A stretch of DNA of 64,000 nucleotides from Actinomycetes bacterium (GTDB lineage: Bacteria > Actinomycetota > Actinomycetes > Propionibacteriales > Propionibacteriaceae), in assembly GCA_023442485.1 (NCBI GenBank), contig JAEZZG010000057.1, positions 1 through 64,000 on the forward strand, in the 5' to 3' direction. The notes under the pieces were generated by a model. That model was not told where the DNA came from and made no database searches. It saw nothing but the letters and a program-made list of their open reading frames with translations. A program made the position numbers and the translations under genes. This document shows positions 45,832-54,970 of the stretch, piece by piece (the first letter of the stretch is position 1; each line of letters starts with the position of its first letter).

Positions 45832-46509
45832 CTAGTATGCCCTAGCCTCGGCCCACAGACGACACACTTGATCAAGGGTGACCCCGTCAAAGGTGGGAAT
45901 CACGACTCGCTGCGGAGCCGCGTCAACCTCTTTCAGGTCGGGAACCACGATGGCCGTCATTCCCGCATTGGATGCAGCCAAGGAACCAGTCGGCGAGTCC
46001 TCGACGGCGCAACACCACTCGGGCTCGACTCCGGCAATGGCAGACGCTTTCAAGAAAGGGGCCGGGTCGGGTTTGCGCGCGGGGACCTCATCGCCAGACA
46101 CGATTGCCGTAATGAAGCCGTCGGGCATACTCTCAACCGCAACCTGCAGTATCTCGCGATGACTGGAAGAGACGATGATGACGGGGATGCCGGTGTCTTT
46201 GATCTTGCTCAAGAGGGATTCCACGCCGGGACGGAATGGGAAGGGCGGAGTCGAGAGGTGCTCCTTGACGTAGTCGAACAGGGCGCGATTGTATTCATCG
46301 GTAGAGGGGGCTTGACCGCGAGCGGTCGCCAGGGCGCGTTCCGTGGTTTCTTCGATCGTCTCACCGACCATGGACCAGGCGTCGTATTCCGACCAGTCGA
46401 GATCGAATCGGGCCGATAACTCCACCTGTCCTCGGATCCAGATCGGCTCGGAATCAGCGATCGTGCCGTCAAAATCCCACAGAAAAGCCTTCGGTCTGAT
46501 TTCGGTCAT
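45832..46509 (-). CDS. HAD-family phosphatase, beta-phosphoglucomutase-like
   Basis: This 225-residue hydrolase has motif I LWDFDGTIADSEP with the nucleophile Asp, a helical cap domain (about 18-90), motif II VIIVSSSHREIL, and motif III GDEVPARKPDPAPFL with the EDSPTGSLAASNAGM loop. The layout is that of subclass IA phosphatases and mutases; the substrate is not known. The ATG at 46509 follows AAGGGA. The upstream leader holds short tandem repeats. Confidence 0.88.
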   Translation of the reverse strand: MTEIRPKAFLWDFDGTIADSEPIWIRGQVELSARFDLDWSEYDAWSMVGETIEETTERALATARGQAPSTDEYNRALFDYVKEHLSTPPFPFRPGVESLLSKIKDTGIPVIIVSSSHREILQVAVESMPDGFITAIVSGDEVPARKPDPAPFLKASAIAGVEPEWCCAVEDSPTGSLAASNAGMTAIVVPDLKEVDAAPQRVVIPTFDGVTLDQVCRLWAEARAY

Positions 46510-46537
46510 TGACAATCCCTTTCACAGCTTTGCCTCC

Positions 46538-46579
46538 ATCCAATTAGACCCATCCAATCAGACCCAGCCAATCGCCGCT
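46538..46579. repeat. 14-bp tandem repeat upstream of the HAD gene
   Basis: ATCCAATTAGACCC and ATCCAATCAGACCC follow each other directly and a degenerate third copy (AGCCAATCGCCGCT) follows. They lie in the leader or promoter of the minus-strand HAD gene and could be binding sites. Confidence 0.7.
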
Positions 46580-46688
46580 ATCTAGGACGGCAAACGCGCA
46601 CCCCGACGTAGCGAGAGACCCCGGGAGAACGCCTAGCTTGCAGGGTGCGGCTGCTGCGCGGAGCCAAGCAGATGTGTACCTGGCAAGC

Positions 46689-46702
46689 GGTGATCGATCA
46701 CC
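46689..46702. promoter_or_regulatory. Perfect 14-bp palindrome GGTGATCGATCACC
   Basis: The palindrome lies between metH and the HAD gene, upstream of the latter. Its symmetry suggests an operator for a dimeric regulator; no T run follows, so it is unlikely to be a terminator. Nothing identifies the regulator. Confidence 0.4.
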
Positions 46703-46776
46703 CTGGGGTTCACCCGTCTATCCAAACTGCAGGTGTGTCCACAGCTAGCAGGACCGGGGCTGCAATGCTGTCAGAT

Positions 46777-49700
46777 CTACGAGGTCGAGAAATACTTCGC
46801 CTCGCGGTGGTGGACGACGAGGGCATCGGTTGACTGCTCGGGGTGAAGCTGGAACTCCTCGCTCAAAGTCACCCCAATCCGGTCTGCCTCGACGAGCCGG
46901 ACGAGTTTGGCGCGGTCTTCCAGATTCGGACAGGCCGGATAGCCGAATGAGTAGCGCTCACCCTGATAGTGCTGGCGGGTGACGATGTCACCGATCGTCC
47001 CCTCGGCGTCGTCGATCCCCAACTCGTGCCGAATCCGTGAATGCCACAACTCGGCCAATGCCTCGGTGAGTTGGACGCTAAGCCCGTGGAGTTCTAGGTA
47101 ATCGCGGTAGCGGTCGCGTTCAAAGAGTGCAGAGGTAGCCTTCGACGCCGACGACCCCATCGTCACTAGCTGCAACGCAAGGACGTCGGGGCCGAACTTG
47201 GTGAACTCGTCACGATCCCTAAAGAAATCTGCAATACACAAGAATCGGTCGCGTTTTTGGCGCGGAAACTCGAAACTAGCCAACTCAGAGCCCAGGTCAT
47301 CAGGGTCGAGGACATGGAGGGTTTGGCCCTGGGAATAGACCGGCCAGTAACCATAGACCACACCGAAGTTGGCGATATTGCTGGTCTGGATCATGGAAAG
47401 GAGTCGACGCAACCGTGGGCGGGCTTGGGTTTCGATGAGTTCATCGACTGACGGGCCTTCCCGGGTTGCCTTCAAACCCCATCTGGCAAGGAAGAGGGCT
47501 CTCTCATCGATCCATTTGACGATGTCAGCAAGTGGGACACCGGTGATGACCCGATTACCCCAAAATGGCGGGGTGGGCACATCGTGGCCTCTTTCGACGT
47601 CTGAACGGGCCGGGATGTCTGCGGCCGGCACACCCTTGATCGGAGAGGAGACCTCCGGGACGACCCGTTGGCGTCTTGGCGGAAGCTCAGCTCCAGCCAG
47701 ACCGCGTTTGACCGAGATCAACGCATCCACCACCGCTAAGCCCTCAAAGGCGTCCTTGGCGTATCGCACCGTTCCTTGATACATCTCCTGCAGGTCTTGC
47801 TCAACGAAAGTCCTAGTCAAGGCGGCACCGCCGAGCATGACCGGGTATTTATTGGCCAAGCCACGGTCGTTTAGCTCAGCTAGGTTGTCGCGCATAACCA
47901 AGGTGGATTTCACCAACAGCCCACTCATGCCGATCATGTCTGCCTGATGGGCCTCCGCCGCCTCGATGATCGCCGAGATGGGCTGTTTGATACCTAGGTT
48001 GATCACGGTATAGCCGTTATTGGTCAAGATGATGTCGACCAAATTCTTGCCGATGTCGTGGACGTCACCCTTGACCGTAGCGATCACGATCGTCCCCTTG
48101 CCGAGGTCGCGCTGGTCAGCGGGGATGTGTGGTTCGAGATAGGCGACGGCTTTCTTCATCACCTCGGCAGATGCCAACACGAAGGGCAATTGCATCTGTC
48201 CAGAACCGAAGAGGTCTCCGACGGTTTTCATGCCGTCTAACAAGTCAGTGTTGATGATGTTGAGGGCGTCACGGCTGGATAAGGCTTCGTCAAGATCGTC
48301 CTCCATCCCCTTGTCGAAGGCATCAACGATCCGGCGCTGCAACCGTTGTGCAACCGGGAGGCCGGCTAGTTCTGCCTGACGCTGAGCCTTGACGGACGCT
48401 GTGGTTACCCCCTCGAAAAGTTCCAGGAACCGAGTCACCGGGTCGTAGCTGTCAGTTTTGCGGTTATAGAGCACATCCAAGGCGACCTGGCGGTGTTCGT
48501 CCTCGATGCGATCCATCGGGACGATTCGAGACGGGTGCACAATCGCGGCGTCCAAACCCGCCTTGACTGCCTCGTGAAGGAAGACCGAGTTCAACACTTG
48601 TCTGGCTGCCGGGTTGAGCCCGAAAGAGATGTTTGAGACACCCAGTACCGTGCCTACCTCGGGGAAGCGTTTCTTGATCTCGGCGATGGCCGCCAGCGTG
48701 GCCACCCCGTCGTTACGGGTCTCATCCTGACCTGTGGCGACCGGGAAGGTCAGGCAGTCAAGCAGAATGTCGCGGTAGTCTAGCCCCCATTCGTCGACGA
48801 GGGTGCGGATCAGACGCTCAGCGACGGCCACCTTGCGTTGGGTCGTCCGTGCCTGCCCTTCTTCGTCGATAGTCAACGCCACGACCGCGGCCCCGTGTTC
48901 CTTCACCAGCGGCATCATCTGAGAAAAACGCGATCCTGGCCCGTCCCCGTCTTCAAAGTTGACGGAGTTGATCACGCACCTGCCTGCCAGATGTTCGAGA
49001 CCGGCTTCGATGACGGCAGGCTCTGTTGAATCCAGCACAATCGGCAACGTCACTGCCGTGTTGAAGGTTGCGGCCAGGCTGGCCATGTCGGCCACACAAT
49101 CGCGTCCGACGTAGTCGACACACAGATCCAGCAGATGAGCTCCATCCTTGATCTGGTCGCGGGCAATATCGACGCAGTCATTGGTGCGCCCGTCCAGCAT
49201 CGCTTCTCTAAATGCCTTCGAGCCGTTGACATTGGTGCGCTCACCGATGGAAAGATAGGAGGTTTCCTGATTCAAGACGACGTCAGAGTACAGAGACGAC
49301 ACGGCGTTGGGGGCGGCGACGTCGAGATGAGTGACCGCAGACCCGTCAAGGCACTCAACCAGAGCCCGGATGTGATCAGGGGTTGTCCCGCAGCACCCAC
49401 CGACCAGGGAAAGCCCGTAGTCACGGCAGTAACGGGCGATCCATTCAGCCATCTCGCCAGCCGACAGCGGATAGACCGCACCTTGATCGGTTAACACCGG
49501 AAGGCCTGCATTAGGCATACAGGAGAGCTTGACTGGTGAGTGCCGCGACAGATAGCGCAGGTGCTCACCCATCTCAGCAGGGCCGGTGGCGCAGTTGAGC
49601 CCGATCAGGTCGATTCCTAAGGGGCGCAAGGTAGCTAATGCGGCCCCAATCTCGCTGCCGGCAAGCATGGTTCCGGTCGTCTCAACCGTCACGGACACGA

Positions 49701-50256
49701 AAACTGGGATGTCCTTACCTGAGACGCCAATGGCTCGCTTAGCACCGATGACAGCGGCTTTTGCTTGGAGCAAATCCTGGCAGGTTTCGATCTGGACGGC
49801 GTCGATCCCACCTGCGATCATCGCTGCGGTTTGGGCGTGGTAGGCATCACGCAAGGTGGCGAAATCGATATGACCGAGGGTGGCCAGTTTCGTGCCGGGC
49901 CCGATCGATCCGAGGACGAAACGCGGATGGGTCGAGGTGGTGTATTCGTCGGCCACGGTTCGAGCAATCCGGGCGCCAGCTCCGGCAAGCTCCGCGATCC
50001 GATCCGCGATTGAGTACTCGTTGAGTGCCGAAAAGTTGGCTCCGAAGGTATTGGTCTCGATACATGACGAGCCTGCTTCTAGGTAGGCTCGATGCACGTC
50101 CGCAACAATGTCGGGACGAGTGAGGTTGAGCATCTCGTTGCATCCGTCCAGGTCACCGAAGTCAGCCAGGGTCGGGTTCGCCGCCTGAATCATGGTTCCC
50201 ATCGCCCCGTCAGCGACGAGAACCCGGCGATGCAATAAATCACGGATGTTGGCCAT
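46777..50256 (-). CDS. metH: Cobalamin-dependent methionine synthase
   Basis: MetH transfers methyl from methyltetrahydrofolate to homocysteine through cobalamin. The 1159-residue protein has all four modules. The homocysteine domain (start LVADGAMGTMIQA; zinc cysteines in LVGGCCGTTPDH) comes first, then the pterin domain (SIGERTNVNGSKAF, about 345-620), then the cobalamin domain with GDVHDIGKNLVDIIL and the axial His. The C-terminal SAM-activation domain has FGYPACPNLEDRAKL. The ATG at 50256 has TAGGCT ending seven bases upstream and no Shine-Dalgarno sequence; a GTG at 50274 is an alternative. Confidence 0.97.
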   Translation of the reverse strand: MANIRDLLHRRVLVADGAMGTMIQAANPTLADFGDLDGCNEMLNLTRPDIVADVHRAYLEAGSSCIETNTFGANFSALNEYSIADRIAELAGAGARIARTVADEYTTSTHPRFVLGSIGPGTKLATLGHIDFATLRDAYHAQTAAMIAGGIDAVQIETCQDLLQAKAAVIGAKRAIGVSGKDIPVFVSVTVETTGTMLAGSEIGAALATLRPLGIDLIGLNCATGPAEMGEHLRYLSRHSPVKLSCMPNAGLPVLTDQGAVYPLSAGEMAEWIARYCRDYGLSLVGGCCGTTPDHIRALVECLDGSAVTHLDVAAPNAVSSLYSDVVLNQETSYLSIGERTNVNGSKAFREAMLDGRTNDCVDIARDQIKDGAHLLDLCVDYVGRDCVADMASLAATFNTAVTLPIVLDSTEPAVIEAGLEHLAGRCVINSVNFEDGDGPGSRFSQMMPLVKEHGAAVVALTIDEEGQARTTQRKVAVAERLIRTLVDEWGLDYRDILLDCLTFPVATGQDETRNDGVATLAAIAEIKKRFPEVGTVLGVSNISFGLNPAARQVLNSVFLHEAVKAGLDAAIVHPSRIVPMDRIEDEHRQVALDVLYNRKTDSYDPVTRFLELFEGVTTASVKAQRQAELAGLPVAQRLQRRIVDAFDKGMEDDLDEALSSRDALNIINTDLLDGMKTVGDLFGSGQMQLPFVLASAEVMKKAVAYLEPHIPADQRDLGKGTIVIATVKGDVHDIGKNLVDIILTNNGYTVINLGIKQPISAIIEAAEAHQADMIGMSGLLVKSTLVMRDNLAELNDRGLANKYPVMLGGAALTRTFVEQDLQEMYQGTVRYAKDAFEGLAVVDALISVKRGLAGAELPPRRQRVVPEVSSPIKGVPAADIPARSDVERGHDVPTPPFWGNRVITGVPLADIVKWIDERALFLARWGLKATREGPSVDELIETQARPRLRRLLSMIQTSNIANFGVVYGYWPVYSQGQTLHVLDPDDLGSELASFEFPRQKRDRFLCIADFFRDRDEFTKFGPDVLALQLVTMGSSASKATSALFERDRYRDYLELHGLSVQLTEALAELWHSRIRHELGIDDAEGTIGDIVTRQHYQGERYSFGYPACPNLEDRAKLVRLVEADRIGVTLSEEFQLHPEQSTDALVVHHREAKYFSTS

Positions 50257-50566
50257 AGAGGAAAGCCTAATCACTCAGACTCACTACGGCGTCACCGTCC
50301 CAATAGCAATATCGGTGACGGGTACCACGATCGGGATCAGTGGGGCCAGCGGCACAGAACTTTGATAACCGTTCTCAACAACGGCGCACATCAGAGCAAA
50401 ACCCGCTTTCATTGAGGATTTCGCCCCTGCCGTCGCACTCCCTTGGCACAGTTGAACTGAGGAAATCGCAGCCAAGAAGACGAGCAGCGCTGTGATTTCT
50501 GCGTGTGGGGCTCGCGTCAGTACCAGGTGAGCCCCTTCTCCCGACGACGTGAGAGGACACACAACA
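50257..50566. promoter_or_regulatory. Divergent control region between metH and the FGGY kinase operon
   Basis: These 310 bases serve two divergent units. On the metH side, CGTCACCG (50290-50297) and CGGTGACG (50313-50320) form an inverted repeat. On the kinase side, GGGGCTC (50507-50513) and GAGCCCC (50529-50535) form another, close to the start codon and suitable as a site for the operon's own SorC regulator. A cobalamin riboswitch was looked for and not recognised. A minus-strand frame of 92 codons spans the region but is not supported. Confidence 0.5.
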
Positions 50567-52120
50567 ATGACTCAAGGACAGTACTTACTCGGTATCGACA
50601 TGGGTACCGGTGGAGCTCGCGCAGGAATTTTTGACCTGAGTGGCAAGCTGAAGGGCACCTACGCGACCGAATGGGACACCACCTTCCCCCGTCCGGGCCA
50701 CGCTGAGCAAGACCCTGAAACCTGGTGGACGTGCGTCGTCGAAGCCGTGCGCGGCGCCGTTGCAGCCTCCGGAGCCTCCCCCGACGAGATCGCAGGCATC
50801 GGTGTTGACGCGACTTCGGCAACCGTTATCGCCCTCGATCGCAACAACCAGGTTCTTCGCCCCGCCCTGCTGTGGATGGATGTGCGCGCAGCCGAAGAAG
50901 CCGACGCTTTGACCGCTACCGGAGACCAGGCCTTGAAGTATTCGGGCTTTGGCCAGGTGTCTGCCGAGTGGGGCGCCCCGAAATGTATGTGGCTGCGCGA
51001 TCACGAACCGGAGGTCTTTGACGAAGCCGCCGTCATTGCAGACTGCACCGACTGGCTAGTCAACCGTCTCACCGGCGAATGGACCATGTCACTGAACCAC
51101 GCATCCTGCAAATACTTCTACGATTCCGATACCGGTGGCTGGCCGGTGTCCCTCTACGAGAAGGTCAACGCCGTCGACATTCTCGAGAAATTCCCGCAAA
51201 CACTCTTGCCACTAGGCACGAAGGTTGCCGGGCTGAGTCTGTCTGCCGCCAACGAACTCGGGCTCAAACGCGGCACCCCCGTCGCTGAAGGCTGCATCGA
51301 CGCCTATGCGGGGGCGATCGGGCTGGGTTGCGTCGTCCCAGGAAAGATGGCGCTGATCACCGGCTCATCCCACTGCATGATCGGCCAATCCGCGACCCCC
51401 GTCCACGGCAAGGGCTTGTGGGGATCGTTCACCGACGCCGTCATCGAAGGTGAATACACCCTCGAGGGTGGCCAGGTGTCCACAGGTTCCGTCGTAGCCT
51501 GGTTCAAGAAGACCTTCGCCAAGCAGTCAACCCAAGACGCACTCGCGCGCGGCTGCGACCCGTACGACATCCTCAACGAGGAAGCCGCCAAGTTACCGAT
51601 TGGCTCCGACGGCTTGGTGATGCTCGACCACTTCCAGGGAAACCGCTCTCCCTATTCCGATGCTCGTTCCCGAGGTGTTTTCTGGGGTTTGACTTTGAGC
51701 CACACCGAATACCACATGTACCGGGCTATTCTCGAAGGGATTTGTTTCGGCTCCGAATCAATCTTCCAGGCCATGCGCGAAAACGGATACCCGCTCGAAC
51801 AAATCGTCGTCTCTGGCGGCCCGGCCAAATCCGATTTCTGGATGCAGATGCACGCCGACGTCTCGAACACCCCGCTGGTATTCACCGACGTCACCGAAGG
51901 GCCGATGATGGGGTCAGCAATGATGGGTGGCGTAGCCGCCGGTATCTTCTCGAACTTGCCTGAGGCCGCTGAGGCCATGGTCAACGTCGTCAAGACGCTA
52001 GAACCGAACCCGAAAGCCCACCACGAATATGCCTACAACTATCAGGCCTATCTAGATACCTATCCGGCGATGAAGCCGTTGATGAACTCGATGGTTCGTC
52101 ACCTAGCCGCCAAACACTAA
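50567..52120 (+). CDS. FGGY-family carbohydrate kinase, ribulokinase-like
   Basis: The 517-residue kinase has the two actin-like FGGY domains. The phosphate 1 motif GIDMGTGGARAGIFDL is near the start and resembles the GTGSxRA of the D-ribulokinase group more than xylulokinases. DATSATVIALD, GCIDAYAGAIG, LITGSSHCMIG and the adenosine-binding VVSGGPAKSDFWMQMHADV follow. It likely phosphorylates a ketopentose or a related polyol; the substrate is inference. The ATG at 50567 follows GAGAGGA; a GTG at 50549 is possible. It is first in an apparent four-gene operon with a dehydrogenase, a SorC regulator and deoC. Confidence 0.88.
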   Translation: MTQGQYLLGIDMGTGGARAGIFDLSGKLKGTYATEWDTTFPRPGHAEQDPETWWTCVVEAVRGAVAASGASPDEIAGIGVDATSATVIALDRNNQVLRPALLWMDVRAAEEADALTATGDQALKYSGFGQVSAEWGAPKCMWLRDHEPEVFDEAAVIADCTDWLVNRLTGEWTMSLNHASCKYFYDSDTGGWPVSLYEKVNAVDILEKFPQTLLPLGTKVAGLSLSAANELGLKRGTPVAEGCIDAYAGAIGLGCVVPGKMALITGSSHCMIGQSATPVHGKGLWGSFTDAVIEGEYTLEGGQVSTGSVVAWFKKTFAKQSTQDALARGCDPYDILNEEAAKLPIGSDGLVMLDHFQGNRSPYSDARSRGVFWGLTLSHTEYHMYRAILEGICFGSESIFQAMRENGYPLEQIVVSGGPAKSDFWMQMHADVSNTPLVFTDVTEGPMMGSAMMGGVAAGIFSNLPEAAEAMVNVVKTLEPNPKAHHEYAYNYQAYLDTYPAMKPLMNSMVRHLAAKH

Positions 52121-52176
52121 AACCCGACACCCAACCGAAAAGTTGAGAGATTTAGTTATCAGAACAGGAGATTTTT

Positions 52177-53229
52177 ATGACTGACAAGACAATGTCTGCA
52201 GCGCTGATGTACGACATTGGTGACATTCGCATCGAACAGGTCGAGATCCCTAGGCCAGGACCTGGCGAAGTCCTCATGAAGGTCGCGTATTGCGGTGTGT
52301 GCGGGTCTGACTTAGCCAGAATGTTCCTCTCTGGGCCACATAAGTTGCCGCTGATCTGCGGCCACGAGTTTTCGGCCTATATCGAAGAGCTTGGTGAAGG
52401 CGTCGAAGGATTCGAGAAGGGCGATCTGGTTACAGTTCCGCCGATGATTCCTTGCTTCAAGTGTCCCCCATGTGTTCAAGGCGAGTTCTCACTGTGTGAG
52501 GACTACGACTACTACGGTTCCAGACGTCACGGAGCCTACGCACAGTATGTTGCCGGTCCCGCCAATCTGCTCTTGAAGGTTCCAGAAGGTCTCGACCCTC
52601 GGGCCGCGGCAATGGTTGACCCCGCAGCGATCGCGCTTCACGCCATTTACCGCACCCACCTCGGTATTGGCGACCGCGTCGCAGTGATGGGCGGTGGCGG
52701 TCCGATCGGACTCTTCGCGGTGCAGTGGGCAAGGCTCAATGGAGCATCCGAGATTGTCGCTGTGGACGTATCCGAAGAGAAGGCAGCCTTGGCTAGGCAA
52801 GCCGGAGCAACCTTTGCAACAAAGTCGAATGAAGAACTCGAACCGCTCATTGGCAAGGGTTTCGACATCGTCATTGACACCACCGGCGTCCCGGCTGTTG
52901 AAGACCAAGCAATCGCGATTACCGCCAGGCACGGCCAGGTCGCTTTGATCGGTATTCCCCATGCTGATATTCCGATCAAGGAGACCACCTGGGCCAGACT
53001 GATGCGTCTAGAGATTGACGTTCTCGGTTCGTGGAACTCCTTCTCCGCGCCTTTCCCAGGCAAGGAGTGGGAAGTCACCTTAGACAAGATGGCATCTGGC
53101 GAGCTGAAATGGGAGTTCATGATCACCCACGAGGAGCCGACTGAGAAGGTACCGGAGTTGATCAAGAAGATGTCGACTAGGGAAATCTCTTCGTCGAAGG
53201 TTCTGTTCTATCCCAATGGACGCGTGTGA
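52177..53229 (+). CDS. Zinc-dependent medium-chain dehydrogenase, polyol/polyol-phosphate type
   Basis: The 350-residue MDR enzyme has the catalytic-zinc residues (GVCGSDLARM and GHEFSAYIEE), all four structural-zinc cysteines (IPCFKCPPCVQGEFSLC) and the NAD-binding GGGGPIGLFAVQWARL with an acidic residue after beta 2 (VAVDVSEEKAA), which favours NAD over NADP. It is close in layout to galactitol-1-phosphate and sorbitol dehydrogenases. AGGAG precedes the ATG. The gene is 56 bases after the kinase, and its stop overlaps the regulator start (GTGA). Confidence 0.88.
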   Translation: MTDKTMSAALMYDIGDIRIEQVEIPRPGPGEVLMKVAYCGVCGSDLARMFLSGPHKLPLICGHEFSAYIEELGEGVEGFEKGDLVTVPPMIPCFKCPPCVQGEFSLCEDYDYYGSRRHGAYAQYVAGPANLLLKVPEGLDPRAAAMVDPAAIALHAIYRTHLGIGDRVAVMGGGGPIGLFAVQWARLNGASEIVAVDVSEEKAALARQAGATFATKSNEELEPLIGKGFDIVIDTTGVPAVEDQAIAITARHGQVALIGIPHADIPIKETTWARLMRLEIDVLGSWNSFSAPFPGKEWEVTLDKMASGELKWEFMITHEEPTEKVPELIKKMSTREISSSKVLFYPNGRV

Positions 53230-54170
53230 CTAGGAGCACAGACCAAGACCGCCTCTTGTTGAGAGTCGCCCAGCTCTATCACGAGCAAGACCTCACTCAA
53301 CAAGAGGTTGGTGAACGACTCCATCTCACTAGATGGCAGGTGGGGCGGCTATTGCAGCGGGCCAAGAAGATGGGGATCGTCCGCGTCGAGATCGTCCACC
53401 CTGACGCCAGACGTCACCAGATCGAGGCCACCCTGTGCGCCAGGGCGGGGCTGAAGGACGCAATCGTCGTTCCTGGATCGTCTGACCCGGCTCAGTCGAT
53501 GCGCCTCGTGGCCCGAGCTGCAGCCGACTATTTGGCTGACCTGGAACCGAGGCCCACGTCGGTGGCGATCTCTTGGGGACGGACGATGGCCGCACTCGCT
53601 AACGCGATCAGCCCTGGGTGGGCGAAGAATGTGACTGTGATCCAGGCCAACGGGGGCCTCTCCCTCCCTGGCGAGGGCTCACCTGCCAACGTGATCGGCC
53701 AACTCGCCCACCACGGGCAAGGCCGTCCGGTATTCCTCCCCGCCCCTGCCCTGGTCGGTTCGCCAGATTTAGCCGAAGCCTTGCGCAACGAGGAGCAAGT
53801 CCGATCGGTGCTGGCGATGGCCCGCAGCGCCGATGTCTTGGTCTTTTCTTGTGGCGGTCTTTGCCCTGATTCGGTCTTGATCGGTTCGGGATGTATCTCG
53901 CTCAGCGATGTCACCCAGGCCGAGGAGGCCGGGTGTGTTGGCGACGTCGTAGCCAGGTATATTAACGCAGACGGGTACCCCGTTTCTGAGGAACTCGAGG
54001 CACGCACCATCGGGCTAACCTTGACCGACGTGATCAACGCCAAACTCTCCATCGCAGTCGCGGCGGGGCAGGCGAAGTTCCAGATCGCCGAGGCTGTGGT
54101 TCGTCGCGGACTGTGCGACATTTTAGTGACTGACGAAGCAACTGCCAGCTATCTGACCAGGCAGTTCTAG
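53226..54170 (+). CDS. SorC-family transcriptional regulator
   Basis: The 314-residue regulator has an N-terminal helix-turn-helix ([24 protein letters not shown]) and a C-terminal sugar-phosphate-binding domain (about 60-310) with [30 protein letters not shown] and [16 protein letters not shown]. The family includes DeoR of Bacillus, EryD and LsrR, which sense phosphorylated pathway intermediates. Co-transcription with a kinase and deoC implies that it controls this operon. Translation starts at GTG within the GTGA overlap with the dehydrogenase stop. Confidence 0.93.
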   Translation: MTRSTDQDRLLLRVAQLYHEQDLTQQEVGERLHLTRWQVGRLLQRAKKMGIVRVEIVHPDARRHQIEATLCARAGLKDAIVVPGSSDPAQSMRLVARAAADYLADLEPRPTSVAISWGRTMAALANAISPGWAKNVTVIQANGGLSLPGEGSPANVIGQLAHHGQGRPVFLPAPALVGSPDLAEALRNEEQVRSVLAMARSADVLVFSCGGLCPDSVLIGSGCISLSDVTQAEEAGCVGDVVARYINADGYPVSEELEARTIGLTLTDVINAKLSIAVAAGQAKFQIAEAVVRRGLCDILVTDEATASYLTRQF

Positions 54171-54214
54171 GTGTGGGAGGGCACCACAGCTCTCCAGATA
54201 ATGAAGGAGTAATC

Positions 54215-54877
54215 ATGGAAAAACTCACTCGTCAACAGGTAGCCCAGATGATCGATCACACCCTGCTCAAGCCCGAAGCGAGTGCGGCAGACGTTGAGGC
54301 GCTGATTGCCGAAGGTGCCGAACTCGGCACCTATTCGGTGTGTGTTTCTCCCCACCAGGTCCCGGTTGAAACCCCTGACGGGCTGCACCTAGCGGTGGTG
54401 TGCGGCTTCCCCTCTGGTGCGCATAAGGCACAGGTCAAGGCGGCTGAGGCACGTCAAGCTGCCGCAGACGGCGTCGACGAGATCGACATGGTGATCAATC
54501 TGCGCCATGCGCTGGCGGGCGAATACGACGAAACCGAGGCTGAGGTTCGTGCAGTCCGCGAAGCTGCCCCTAACGTTCTCCTCAAGGTGATCATCGAGTC
54601 TGCATGTTTGTCAGACGAGCAGATCGTCGAAGTGTGCAAAGCATGTGAACGTGCCGGCGCTGACTACGTCAAGACCTCCACGGGCTTCCATCCCGCTGGT
54701 GGCGCCACCGTCCACGCCGTTGAACTGATGGCCAAGACCGTCGGCGGCCGCCTAGGCGTCAAGGCATCTGGTGGCATCCGCGACGCCGAAACCGCTCGCG
54801 CCATGATCGAAGCCGGAGCTACCCGGCTCGGATGCTCCGCCTCCAAGGCCATTCTCGAGGGATTTGACGCCGAGTAA
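54215..54877 (+). CDS. deoC: Deoxyribose-phosphate aldolase
   Basis: DERA cleaves 2-deoxyribose 5-phosphate to glyceraldehyde 3-phosphate and acetaldehyde. The 220-residue class I aldolase shows [12 protein letters not shown] at its start, [20 protein letters not shown] and the Schiff-base lysine in [12 protein letters not shown], then [15 protein letters not shown] lies six bases before the ATG at 54215. It ends the kinase-dehydrogenase-SorC unit and is followed by a hairpin at 54907-54930. Confidence 0.96.
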   Translation: MEKLTRQQVAQMIDHTLLKPEASAADVEALIAEGAELGTYSVCVSPHQVPVETPDGLHLAVVCGFPSGAHKAQVKAAEARQAAADGVDEIDMVINLRHALAGEYDETEAEVRAVREAAPNVLLKVIIESACLSDEQIVEVCKACERAGADYVKTSTGFHPAGGATVHAVELMAKTVGGRLGVKASGGIRDAETARAMIEAGATRLGCSASKAILEGFDAE

Positions 54878-54906
54878 GCCTTTGGCGGTTTTACACGTCA
54901 GTAGTG

Positions 54907-54930
54907 GGCCAGGCCCTTGGAGGCCTGACC
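54907..54930. terminator. Hairpin between deoC and thrC, possible bidirectional terminator
   Basis: GGCCAGGCC (54907-54915) pairs with GGCCTGACC (54922-54930) with one mismatch around a six-base loop, between convergent genes. No T run follows. Confidence 0.45.
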
Positions 54931-54970
54931 TACCCGCTTGAATCCCCTGGTCGCGCCCGATCCGGCAAAC

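Noticed and set aside
50284..50562. Minus-strand frame of 92 codons in the metH/kinase intergenic region
   Set aside because: It has no convincing ribosome-binding site, would cover both promoters and has no recognised family. A single hydrophobic stretch is not enough to support it.
50257..50566. Cobalamin riboswitch upstream of metH
   Set aside because: The conserved B12-box pattern was not found, and the likely metH transcript starts at or near the ATG, leaving no leader.
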